Assembly (NCBI GenBank): GCA_037447655.1
Contig: JBBHKE010002288.1
Span: 1-64,000 of the forward strand
Reading direction: 5' to 3'
Length of the DNA stretch: 64,000 nucleotides
Source: Zygnema cylindricum
Lineage: Eukaryota > Streptophyta > Zygnematophyceae > Zygnematales > Zygnemataceae
The position numbers and the translations under genes were made by a program. Below the pieces are notes generated by a model. That model was given only the letters and a program-made list of their open reading frames with translations. It did not search any database and was not told where the DNA came from. Shown here piece after piece: positions 21,537 through 33,422 of the stretch (position 1 is its first letter; every line of letters starts with the position of its first letter).

Positions 21537-21780
21537 CTTCTTCTCGTATTCTCTATCATTTTTGCTGTCTTCTATTTCTGTGAAACAGTACTGTAGCTCC
21601 TCCTCATATTACTGAAATTACAGTCTTTCGTCTCTATCTTGCCCGTTTTTCTCAACTATTTACTCTTTTTGGAGCAGAATTTATCATCATTTTCTTTGGA
21701 GTTGAGTGAATTCTTTATAATCTCACTATCTAGATATTCTCGTTTTCTTAAATTTACTTTTTTTCAAGAAAATTGGTTTG

Positions 21781-24700
21781 ATGAAGGGCGGTGAAACCGG
21801 GGAGGAACATGGAATCAGTACCTCGGGAGGAAAGCGCGAGAAGGAACGGAGGGTAAAGAAGAAGGAAGGGGAAGGAGAGGGAATGGTGGAAAAAGAAGGC
21901 AAGGGGAGAGGGAGAGAGAGTACTGGAGAGGAAGCTGGAGGGGATGGGGTTTTAAAGGCTGGAGTGATTGTGAACGGGGGAAAGAAGGAGGAAGTTTTGG
22001 AGGACGGGGGAGGAGTGAGAGAAAGCAAGGTGGAGGAAGGGGAGGGAGGGAGAGACAGGGAGAAGAAGGAACGGAGAAAGCGGGATGGAGAGAGGGAGAG
22101 GGGGAAGAGAGAAAGGGGAAGGGAGAGGGGAGGGGATAAAGAGGGTGAGGAAGAAGGTGACAGACATGAGGAAAGAGGAAGGGAGGGGGAAAAAGAGAGA
22201 GGAAGGAGAGAAAGAGGGGAGAGGGGGGATAGGGGAGAGCGAGGAGACGGGGAGAAGGAGAGGGAGAGAGAAAAAGAAAGGGTAAGGGAGAGAGATAAGG
22301 TGCGAGAAAGAGCGGCTGTAGTTAGAGAGAGGGAAAAGGAAAGAGAAAGGGAAATCGAGAGAGCTGTTGTAAGAGAAAGAGAAAAGAAAGAAAGGGACAG
22401 GGAACGAGAGAGGGAGAGGGATAGGGAGAGAGAGAGGGAAAGGGAAAGGGAAAGGGAGAGGGAGAGAGAAAGGGAGAGGCACAGAGAGGAGAGGGAGAGA
22501 GAGAAAGAGAGGGAAAGGAGACGTGAGAAGGAGAAAGCAAAGGAGAGGGAAAGAGAAAAGCGTGAGAGGGCGCAGAGAGAGGAGGAAGAAGAGAAGGAGA
22601 GTGAGAGGAAGCGCCGGAGGAAGGAGGAGAAGGAGGAGAAGGAGACTAAGAAAAGCGATAAGGCTCCGGAAGGGAAGGGTAAGAAGTCGGAGGAGACGGC
22701 CCCTGAGGACGAACAGAAGCGTCTCGACGATGACGTGGAGAAACGGCGTCGGAGAGTACAGGAATGGCAGGAAATGAAGAGGAAGAAAGAGGAAGAAGAG
22801 AGAGCTTTGAAAGAAGGGGGAGGAAATGAGGCTGGTGTGACAGCGAATGGAAAACCCGTGAAGACAAAGGTATGGACTCTAGAAGGAGAGTCGGACGAGG
22901 AGGAAGAAGAGGAGGGAATGAACGGAGGGGTTGTTGGGAAAGAAAAAGAAGGTGAGGATGTGAAAATGGAGGATGTTGGTGATGGAGAACAGAAGGCGGC
23001 CGAGAGTGGAGAACAGAAAGATGTGAAGGTGAAGGAGGAGAAAGTGGAGGAGGAAGAAGAGGATCCTCTTGATGCTTTTATGAATTCAATTCTTCCTGAG
23101 GTCAAGATGTTGAGTGCAAAAATAGAAACGGAGGAAGGTGGAGACGGGACTACAGATGGGAAATTGAAAAAAATGGATGTCGAAGAAGATGAGATGGAGG
23201 AAACGGAGAGGAAAGTAGAAGCATTTGGGAAGCTTAAAAGTGGGAAGTTCCAAGCTATGCCTGCTAAAGGGTTGAAAAAACCCACTGGTACGAAAGGTTT
23301 TGTGTTCAATATTGGAAAGGGAGGTAAAGGGGTAGAAGAGAAAGGAGGGAAAAGCAAAAAGAAGTCAAAACTTGGTCCCATGGGACTCATGTTCGGCGAT
23401 GAATCAGGGTCAGAGGAAGAGGACAAAGATGAAGGAGCTAAGGTCGAAACTGAAGAGGACGATGCGGAATTTTACAAAAGAATGAGTGAAAAAGGTTCAA
23501 AGGTTGATAAGCTTCCACCAGTGGATCATTCGAAGATTGACTATCCCTCTTTTAGGAAAAACTTCTACATTGAGGTGAAGGAGATAAACAGGCTTACATC
23601 TGAAGAAGTGGCTGCTTACAGGAAGGAGTACGAGTTTAAATTGCGGGGGAAAGATATTCCCAAACCAATACGAACTTGGAATCAAACAGGACTTAGTAAC
23701 AAGATTCTCGAGGTTATTAAGAAGTGTGAATTTGAGAAACCAATGCCTATTCAGGCTCAAGCCTTACCTATCATTATGAGCGGTCGGGACTGCATCGGGA
23801 TTGCCAAGACAGGGTCAGGAAAGACTCTCGCATTTGTTCTTCCGATGCTTCGTCACATTCTGGACCAGGTAAATTATTCAGATAGGAAATTCAGTCTTAG
23901 GCTCCACCATTTGCATAATAGACTATAATAGGTTTATGCATTTTGTCATATTTTGTCGTCGTAAGAAAATAAATGAGAGGCTGCTGTCTCAATTTAGTGT
24001 CTTGGCCTTAAAAAGTGAATGTGTCCCTATTATTGGGTGTTGTTTTTTGATTCTGTCCAGTAACTTCCACACTAGGGTTAAAATCACCTTTTTGTAGAAA
24101 GAAGCCAAAAACTGACGTGTAGAAACTCTGCCAGATATGTCATTAGAAAGGACACAACAGCACTATGGAACATCTTGACTCACACAAACAACGGTAAGGT
24201 CTCGACAGGGATTGACTGAGGCCTTGTCGTGTTGATCAGGGATAATTAATGGCGAAATCGGACGGGCAGTGAAGGTGAGCATGTGACAGTAAGACAAGAG
24301 GTTGCTGTTTCATTGTCTCTGTTATATGACAGACGCCGTACAGGATGCGTTATAAACCTGATATCATGGGTTGATTATCTTATGTCTATACAGCTGGAAA
24401 TGATCAACATATATGGATACTTTTACCAGTGAGATTTCCCTGAGTTGTTAAGTTTTTAGGCAGGAGAAGGTTATCCAATATGTCACGCTTTTCGGCCATG
24501 GTCTATTCTATCAATCACCACCTAGTAATTTTCCTTGTGTGGTTTTTGCTAACCCATCCTTTTTTTCATAGTGCCTTAAACCGTTGAAGAAGTCCAAAAC
24601 TGGGAAACTTTTGTTCATCGGTTTTTCTCATACACACTTGTTGCTATGACACGGTATTGGGGCTGATTTGCTTGCAGCCTGAATTGGAGTCAGGAGACGG

Positions 24701-27177
24701 CCCCATTGCGATGATTATGGCTCCGACTCGCGAACTCGTGCATCAGATCTACAGCGATATTCGCAAATTCTGCAAACCTCTAAACCTGAGTGCTGTTGCA
24801 GTTTATGGAGGAGGAGGAGTAGCTGCTCAAATCAGTGAACTGAAACGTGGGACACATATTGTAGTATGTACCCCTGGGCGAATGATTGACATCCTCTGTA
24901 CAGGGGCTGGAAAAATTTCAAACCTAAGGAGAGTAACTTATCTTGTTATGGATGAAGCAGACCGCATGTTTGACATGGGGTTTGAACCTCAGATTACAAG
25001 ACTAGTTCAAAACACACGTCCAGAAAGACAGACAGTCCTTTTTTCAGCGACTTTCCCTCGACAAGTGGAGAGTCTTGCGAGGAAGGTGTTAACAAGACCA
25101 GTAGAGATTCAGGTGGGCAGAACTTTTTTCTGGTTTTGCATCTCCTTTACCGAACTTGTTAGTAGAATCTCAACAGGGAAGGAAGCCTTTTCATGTTTAT
25201 GAAAAGTGTGAATGCAAAGAAGAAGAAAGAAAGTAAATGCTCGCTTTGAGGAGCTGTCATAATGCGAAGGGCGTGTGTTATTGTGAGGAAATTGGCTGTT
25301 AATTTAATGGCATTTGTAAAAAGTAGTCTTTGAGCTGGCTGTTTTATAGATCATCGTGATTTTCTCTGCAGGATTGTTTTGATTTTTTTTTGTTTTGCTT
25401 GTTTTTAATAGTTTACTGCCAGGCGTTGGTTGTTTTATGTCCGTCATGAAGAGGTGAATTGGTTAGTTTCTAGGAACATTGCACAAAAAGCTTTCAAGTT
25501 TTTATAATATCAGTGTTGGGTCCCCACAAGTGTTTTTCGGATTTGCTTTTTGAATACATCTGGTTTAGCCTTTAATAGGAAGGGTTTTTGGGGGATTGAA
25601 GAAGTGGGTTGTGCCTCTCGTGGTGGAGGTACCATGTTTTTGTTTTCAACAAAATTGACAAAAGTGTGGTTTTTTTTCTTTTCTAACAGGTTGGAGGACG
25701 CAGTGTGGTCAATAAGGACATCACTCAGACCGTCGAGGTTCGTCCCGAGGGAGAGGAACGATTTCTCCGTCTTTTGGAGCTTCTGGGAGAGTGGTATGAG
25801 AAAGGAAAAATACTCATCTTTGTGCATTCCCAAGATAAGTGTGATTCTCTTTTTAAGGAACTCATGGGAAAGGGTTACCCTTGTCTTTCTTTACATGGGG
25901 CCAAAGATCAAACTGATCGTGAAGAGACTTTGGCCGATTTTAAAGCCAACGTGTGCAATATCATGATCGCGACAAGTGTCGCAGCAAGAGGGCTTGATGT
26001 GAAAGAACTAGAGCTCGTGGTTAATTTTGATGTCCCAAATCATTACGAAGATTATGTTCATAGAGTGGGAAGGACAGGGAGAGCTGGACGCAAAGGTAGT
26101 GCTGTGACTTTCATCTCTTTGGAAGAAGAAAGATATGCTCCTGATCTGGTCAAGGCACTAGAGCTGTCAGAACAGCCTATTCCTGAGGATCTGAAGAAGC
26201 TCGCGGACGACTTCATGGCAAAAGTGAAGTCGGGAGAAGTGCAAGCTCATGGCAGTGGCTATGGTGGAAGTGGTTTCAAGTTCAACGAGGAAGAAGATGA
26301 GGCGAGGAAAGCCGTGAAGAAGGCACAGGCTAAAGAATATGGAGTTGAGGAGGACGGGGCTGACTCGGACGAAGAATCTGACAGTGAGGGAATCAGGAAA
26401 GTGGAAGGGACAGGTGGAGCCAATCAGGCTGCGGCAGCTGTCCAAGCTGCTGCTCTGGCAGCTGCGGCCAAAGCCGGACTTGTCCCAGGAGCCGCCGGGA
26501 CGCCAGGTGGCGTGCCAGGAGGAGGCATACAAACTGCACAACAGCAAATTCAAGCGATGATTACTCAACGGCTTGCTGCTGCAGGAATGGGAGGAACCAT
26601 GCCTGGTATGACAAATGGCATGGTTCCCGGAATCTTAGGAATGCCTGGGCTCAGTACTGGAAGTTTCAATGCTGGAGGTTTTGGTGCCGGAGGTTTACCA
26701 GGGATCGGGGCAATTGCCGCGGCTATGGGACTGGGAGGGGCGACCAATACAAATGCGGCGATTCAAGCAGCTGCGGCTGCTAGTGGAAACGAGGGAGCTT
26801 CTCGAGCGGCGGCGTTTGCAGCTGCTTTGAACTTGCAACATAATATGTCGAAGTTCCAGCAAGAAGTGGTTCCAGAGCATTACGAGGCTGAGCTCGAAAT
26901 CAACGATTTCCCTCAGCACGCGAGGTGGAAGGTAACGCATAAGGACGCGCTGAGTCAGATAAATGAGTGGACAGGAGCGGCGATAACAACAAGGGGACAG
27001 TATTATCCACCTGGGAAGTTGTGTCCGGCCGGTGAGAAGAAGCTTTATCTGTTCATCGAGGGTCCAACGGCGGAGTCGGTGAAAAAGGCAAAAGTGGAAA
27101 TCAAGAGGATTTTGGAAGAAGCGACGGCTGTTTCCACCCCTATGGGTCCGGCTCAGCCTGGGAAATATACACTCTAG
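21781..27177 (+). CDS. spliceosomal DEAD-box ATP-dependent RNA helicase, DDX46/PRP5 type (plant RH42)
   Basis: Predicted 1336 aa from three exons (21781-23868, 24678-25112, 25690-27177) with GT-AG introns of 809 and 577 bp, both in phase 0. PRP5/DDX46 acts in the nucleus in pre-spliceosome assembly, checking the U2 snRNA-branch site duplex. The first ~400 residues are a charged R/E/D/K-rich tail. DPLDAFM (residues 428-434) is the PRP5-family SF3B1-contact motif. Helicase motifs: AKTGSGKT 675-682, PTREL 712-716, DEAD 788-791, SAT 819-821, ARGLD about 940, HRVGRTGR 965-972. A Gly/Ala-rich linker leads to a KH-like C-terminal domain as in DDX46. ATG 21781 is preceded by a T-rich leader. It is longer than human DDX46 (about 1030 aa) mainly through the N-terminal tail. 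Confidence 0.95.
21830..22680 (+). repeat. purine-only (GA-rich) coding tract of the helicase gene
   Basis: Almost uninterrupted purines encode alternating Arg/Glu/Lys/Asp. The complement gives a long Ser/Leu/Pro-rich open frame that is an artefact of composition. Confidence 0.85.
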
Positions 27178-28414
27178 GGAGACTAAGTCATGTTTGTCTT
27201 GTATTGCCTTGCGTTTTTTTTTCTTGAGAAGTTAATTGGATACTGAACAAATGGGAGGGAAATGGAATGGAGTTGCTTGGGATTGGAGGCAAGACGTGAG
27301 AGGAATCGAGTTGTCAATAGATGGAATGAGATCTTTTAAGCAGTCTATGAATCTTCTCTTTGCATCATGGAGTCAGCAGTCTCCACAAAGTTCTGAAAGA
27401 TGTCCCAGGATGTGAGAATGTGTTATGGGAGAAAACATATCGTTGTGTAATTGGGTTCTTTGGCATTCTTCTCTTGTTTGATGCTTCTCGTTTATGAAAC
27501 TTTAAAGGTGTTTTTATTGTCAATTCTTCATGATGGATCGTTTAAAACAGAAATTTTAGCAGAAAATTCGAAACAAGCTCATGTGGTACCTTGTGAAATG
27601 GAATACATACTCTTGCAAGAATGGCTTTTCCCGACTACTGTGAGTGCACAATTGAGTGGCCATTAAGTTGCATTTGTTATGCAAGGAGCATTCGAAGGAG
27701 AAATGATGGTCGTAGTCATAGTACTGTAACAGCCACCTCTGTGAGCTTTAAACAAATAGGGTGTAATTGAGTTGAAACTTTCTGTTATTAAGTTTGGGTA
27801 TCCCATGTTGGCTTGCCTTACGATGGCAAGTTACATTCAGCTGGTGAAATACTCCAAATCTGTACTTTTTGGAAACAATAACGCGGACTTCAAAAAACTT
27901 AACCGCTTGTCTCTGAAACATAATATGATACCAGCTTTTGAGCTGCACAGCAGGCTGTTATGGTATATATCTTCTGAGGCAAGTAATTGACAAATCATAG
28001 GTTGATTTGAGTGGTTTATTACTCTGACATATGTACAATTCAATTTTATGTTTGTTTTAAGTATTAATAAGCTTTATATTTTTACTAAGGTTCATTTCAA
28101 AAGGTGAACACATATGAATGGGTGTTGTGACAAGGGTGTGTTGTGCAGTTGTCAGCAGAATTACACAGTCGGTTTTCAATATGCACTGGCACTTTTTTCC
28201 GATGGTCAAGTAAACTCATATTTGTTCCAGAATGCACTCAACCATCCAATTAATTCAGACGCGATCAATACTGTCCAGCATTACCAGCTCACTGTACGCG
28301 TTTTCATAGGCCTAATCAAACCAACAGTCTGAGAGTAGTATGGAGTTTCAAATATTTTCAATTTTCCATCACGCCTTTGGCTCTCATATTTTTTTCAGAC
28401 TAGAAATGCAAGTG
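27178..28414. other. spacer between convergent helicase and MTOPVIB-like genes
   Basis: The two genes face each other tail to tail here. The stretch should contain both 3' UTRs. A possible poly(A) signal for the minus-strand gene is the reverse of tttatt at 28015-28020. I see no other feature. Confidence 0.5.
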
Positions 28415-31400
28415 TTACAAGTAATCCCAAATATTGTTTCCTTGCCTCTCAAAATCAGCGTCGTCTTCATGCTCTTCCATATCTTCCATGTCATCCATGT
28501 CCTCCAAATACACATCGTCATCGAGAGAGGGTTGCTCTCCAGGGCCATCCTCCGGATTAACCGTCCTCCCACTGTTTCTTCCCTTGGGAAACTTGACATT
28601 CTCCTCGTCATCGTCTACCTGTGCTGCAATTGTGTTCAATCTGAAACTCAACTCCTCTTCGAGGCACTCCAGACTTTGAGAGTCCAAACCGAGGATATGT
28701 AAGCATTCCTGTTGGAATATAGTGTTGCTCGAGGATTTGACAATACCCGCAAGGCTGCGTGAAAGATCAGGGATGCACTTTTGAACCTGTCGGGAGAAAA
28801 CGATGATGTCTCAAACCAACTTTTTTCTTTCATATATAACGGGAGTTCCAAGAAACAATTCTATGATGGAGCTCAGTTCAGTTGTATCGAACACACTTAT
28901 CTTCTAGCCATTCCTCAGTTGCAGTGTGTCGGGCACTAAATATAATGGAAGGATACAGCCCCAAATGATGTTGAGTTGAGACACACTGTATTCTTACCTT
29001 GGATTGGTGTTTGCTTGATAGAAGGGAAGGTTGATTTGCCTTGAGGGTATTCAAAGCAGTTTCAGTCGCCGACTTCAGAAGTTTCGCTAAAATCTGTGAA
29101 GTTAACTTTTGCGTCTGACAGCTTAATCACAATGAAGTCAAGGGCCCTGTGTACATAAAGCTTTCATGGAAACTTAACCAGGAGATGCTTGAATATTTAG
29201 TGGTTGGATATTCAATGGTTTCAACAAGTAAAACAATTCAAGGTTAATGACAGTAAACAACAACGCCTTCCTTTTGGATTCTTACTTTGCACCACGAGAG
29301 AGCCAAGAAGTGAGAAAAAAAGGATATCTTCTGTATACTTGTGGAAATAAATGTCCACCAATCCCGGAAAGCCCTTTCCTTCCCATGAAAGCAAACCGTA
29401 ACCATCTGAAGTAGAAACCGCGTTTGCGACTCCAAGGCCATACCGCGACCAGTTCACTTTAGTTTTAACTAGCGTCATGAACACCGCATCTGGTTGATCT
29501 GTAAACCGCTCGGAGAAAACATAAACCTGTGAAGATTCCAGCCCATATTTTCCATATTACAACTAATGGACACACAAAAACAAGGGTTGTGTTTCACCCA
29601 CATCTGCCATATTACAAAGAAACAATCTAATGGAAGCACAATAACAAGGTTATGTTTCTCATCAATAATGTAATAATGTACCCGAGTAGACTGCGGCCGT
29701 TCAAAATCAAGACATGCTTCAGAGAGAGTTGCTGCAATGATGCATTCCACTGTCCAAGGTGTATCGCAGGCACCCACACCAAATCCTGATTGGCCGGCAC
29801 AGGTAGCCCAATACACATCTGCCTCATCCCTGCAAAACAAACAAAATGCAGAAACGTATACCAGAGAGGGCCAATAGAAATAAATGCACCTGATGTCAAC
29901 TCAATTCAGTACACCGTGAATAGTTATTAGCGTTAATAACACTAATTTGCTGTCGGTTGTTTTTTGCCCGCTGACCACCAAATAGGATTAATAATACTAA
30001 TTGTGTTTTTCTTAGTGCAAATTCTTTAAAAGGTTTAAAACCAGCCATGTCATTTGGAACTGAATTGAAGTTACTAACACTATGATAAATTCCACACTAA
30101 TAATTTCTTTACTGTATTAGTCATTCAAGGTATAGAGTACTCGTGATTGTAGGACATACCCAAATTGAGCTCCATGAAAGTTTGGTGTTAAAAATTCTAA
30201 TAGAATCTTAGTAATCAACTAAGATTCACAAATAGTTTAAGCAACTGAGAAATAAACTCACCTCCCAGACAAGAGAGCTCCTATGCTTGAAGCTGCAGCA
30301 TGTTCACAGTCTTCCTGTATTCCAATTTGGAAGCGATCCAGATGGGAAATGCCCGTTTGAATTTCCACACCTTTATTGAACTCTATTATTACATTTCCCC
30401 CATCGGATACATCACAGCAATGCTGCAAGACTTCTCTACCTGCCCATATGTGCTCGATTGTGGACCCACTGAAGTTTTGTAAATGTAACTCCATTGCAAC
30501 CTGCAAAAAGAGATGTCAGGCTCGTTGCTTCTGTAAGGTGCCTTATAGTAGAACTGATACAACTGATGCAATTCTTGAACTTAGTTGCAACATCATGCCA
30601 TTCAAAAAGGTTGACGAAGTTTCAGATGAATGAAGGGAGCTGCCCAAGTTCCACAGCCCTTCCTCACGTTCATCTCCGACAGATTGATCTAGACGTCGAG
30701 AAGGTCCAAGAAGCAAAATATAAATGTTTGGACAAAGGGCATACTTTAAGGCGCAAAATGGCGATCTGCACATCCACACACCAATGTTTGATCATTAACA
30801 ACAACATAATTTGAATGAGATATTCTTAAATCGTTGACCTAGTTAGGACAGCATGCAATGATGTTCTAAAGAGGTGGCATGGGCCTCTCTGCTCAATACC
30901 CTCAAACATAAATTTTCATGTGTGAGATTCCGGAAACTTAAACTGGCAAAAAACCCTGACGAATTAATTTTCAGATTTTGTCTTTCTAAAGCTTCAACCA
31001 CATGACTGTTACCTTCTCCATGATATTCACTGTGTGGTACACCATGTCTTCAATACAGCCGCCTGCTTCAAAGGATGATTCTGTCCCTGAAAAACAACTT
31101 GTCTTTGGCATTGATGGCAATTGGGCAAAGCTGGCAATAGTTCCACTTTTTGACAGCGTCAATGAATAGCAGCGAACTACATCTTCTTCAACATCTGTAA
31201 ACCATGAAGTTACAGTCAGAAATCCGATGGAAGCTAAAAATAACCACTTAAATTGCAGTACAGTCCAGGCATATAAAAACAGATTTAGCCTTAGAATAAA
31301 ACCAAAGAATATTCATGCTTTGAGATTTAAAGCCCTGCTTACAAAATAGAGGATGAGATTGTTTGATTTGTCAGAGATTACAAAAAATGATAAAAATGTT

Positions 31401-32578
31401 AAGAGAGTACAAGAAATACTATGAAACTTTGTCAACGAGTTTTAATTGCAATATTTTACCAGTGTCTTTGTCTATGAACTAAAAATCTGTCTAAAGTCTG
31501 AATGTAGACAATGTCACTACTGTAGTAGTCTTCAAACATAAATCAGGGTCCAAATCAGCAGACATACAATACATACAATAAATTACAATTAAAATACAAT
31601 AATAATGAAACACAAAAACCGGCCCGGAACACATTAACTTGTTTGTTGTTTGCTTACCCGTGGTAATGATTGACACCTGTCGCCCTGCAATGAGTTCAAG
31701 TTCCAATTTTGCACTTTGATATTAGTTGAATGTCAGCAGGATTATAGTTTGCATCCGCCCACTCTTAATAACGGGCATAAGAACCATAAGTTACCTACTC
31801 TGTATATGCGCACTAAACATGAATTAATCAACCTGTGTTTAATACAGCGTAAATCACTATTAGCATTAAGAACACTTTATTCGTGTCGGTAATTCTGGCT
31901 ATTGACCCTGAAATTGTAATAGTTATACTAATTGTTTTTTTCTTAACACTAAATCTTTAAATGGTGCAAAAGCAGCCAAGTCGGCTGAATTCGGAACTGA
32001 ATTAGGATTAATAATATAAACCCCACGCTGATATTTTTTCTTTACTCTGATAGCGATTCACGGTGTAGTGTTTATTTGACAAACAATCAGACTCTGCAAA
32101 AATAGACTTCAGTCACCGAGTAAAAAATTAATAAATGGACCCATAGATAAATTCAGAGGATTTTCTCAACAGTTCTACAATAACTGTTCAGAGCACAGGG
32201 TAAAAAATATGCTAGAAACAAGAATAGCAAGAATAGAATGGTCTTTTTAATCTTCAAACCCATTACAGAAGATAATGACAAAAACCACATACTCCAGGAT
32301 GAGCCTTCTGGACGAGGATGACTGCCTCTTTTTTCTCCGGAAAATATGTGCTCCATGTACTTTTGTGGCGAGTGACTGGTTACTCCCTTACCGGTATGGC
32401 TGATAGTAAAACTTACTTCAACTGAATCTGATGATTTCATGTGTTTAATGCGACAAATCTTAACATTTATTTTCTTTGTCTCGTCAGTTGAACTGTTTTC
32501 AGCAATGCAGCTTTGAATGGCATCTGCAAGTAAAGCTTCCTCAACCCTAAAAACATCGAAACAGCTCTCTGTATCCAT
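28415..32578 (-). CDS. MTOPVIB: probable meiotic DNA topoisomerase VI subunit B-like protein
   Basis: Minus strand, eight exons: 32578-32293, 31684-31658 (27-nt micro-exon), 31194-31013, 30500-30262, 29829-29682, 29526 to about 29296-29328, 29093-28998, 28786-28415. All join in frame, though the end of exon 6 is uncertain. The product is about 515-526 aa; Arabidopsis MTOPVIB is near 490 aa. In plants MTOPVIB partners SPO11-1/SPO11-2 to make meiotic double-strand breaks. Matches to what I recall of the family: a degenerate GHKL box HTGKG (residues 61-65, His where Asp is usual), VSIITTG from the micro-exon, WSRYGLGVANAVSTSDG followed by LLSWEG, and PDLSRSLAGIVKSSS followed by QQECLHILGL, then an acidic tail. 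ATG 32578 was chosen because upstream sequence offers no in-frame ATG. Two MITEs sit in its introns. Confidence 0.72.
29910..30132 (-). mobile_element. TACACC-type element in an intron of the MTOPVIB-like gene
   Basis: Left end tacaccgtgaatagttatta and an imperfect inverted right end (ctgtattagtcattcaaggtata). Its interior (actaattgtgtttttcttag) matches the element at 31843-32067. Confidence 0.65.
31843..32067 (-). mobile_element. TACACC-type element in intron 1 of the MTOPVIB-like gene
   Basis: About 225 bp, from tacagcgtaaatcactatta to tgatagcgattcacggtgta, with TA borders. Same subfamily as 29910-30132, so two related copies sit in neighbouring introns of one gene. Confidence 0.75.
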
Positions 32579-33422
32579 CTCTAACGGTGGTCCGGAGGAA
32601 AGAAAAGTAACAGAAGAATGCGGTAAAGTTTTTGGAAGTTTTGGAAGTTTAAGTTTTCTCGGTTCCAAAAGAAATTTAAAAGATTCGAATAGAAAAGGTA
32701 TTTGTTTTCAAAAAGCTCCAATTTGAAGGATAATAGAGGAAGTGTGGGATATCCTCTTGTCCTATTCAGTATGAATGCGATTGATCGGAAAAAATATAAT
32801 TTTATCTTAAGGAATCTCTGAAAGCTTTAGGAATCGTTTTACAGGAAATGGACGTGCCATCCAACTGCAAATTACAAATTTTTCAAGACGATGATGCTAA
32901 AATAGATAAAAGAATGCAAAATTAGACGATAGCGTTTTGGAGGGAAAAGAAAAAAGTGCTTTCAAAAGTTCAAATCACGGTTGGAAACTTCAAAAGTAGG
33001 CCTTACTATACGTGGATAGAGTTCGCACGTTAGAGAATCCAAATTATACGCGTCTATTACAATACGACGTGTAAAGTACACCGTGAATCAAAAAAAAAAA
33101 AAAAAACACGGGAAAGCGACACGGTAAAAAACGTCACGCGAAAAAACAGAAACCCTAAAAAAATGAGCTGGTGTCTCACAAGGCGTCTGCAAAGAGTACA
33201 AAAATTGTGTTGTACGATGACCTGGTACGCAAATGAAGATTTCAAGTTGAAGTTGATCGGTGTGAAAAATGTTTGACTATTTTCAATATACGATCTTATC
33301 TTACGTGGTACCACTCAATTCTGAGCACGTGGATTTCAACCATACGATCTTATTTTACGTGGTACCACTCAATTCTGAGCACGTGGATTTCAACCACACG
33401 CGATAGAACACCGTTCAGAATG
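32579..33422. other. upstream region of the MTOPVIB-like gene
   Basis: Probably holds its promoter and 5' UTR, but no core element is clear. It includes an isolated tacaccgtgaatc end followed by an A-run (33077) and a 54-bp tandem duplication (33288-33395). Confidence 0.5.
33288..33395 (+). repeat. 54-bp tandem duplication
   Basis: Two nearly identical units (33288-33341 and 33342-33395) containing ttacgtggtaccactcaatt and ctgagcacgtggatttcaac. Each carries two ACGTG cores. Confidence 0.88.

Noticed and set aside
21726-23426. Minus-strand open frame of 566 codons, rich in Ser/Leu/Phe/Pro
   Set aside because: It is the complement of the purine-only coding tract of the DDX46-type helicase; no motif of its own.
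33282-33403. CRISPR-like repeat
   Set aside because: Only two direct units with no spacer, in a eukaryotic sequence; it is a tandem duplication. No CRISPR array is present anywhere in the window.
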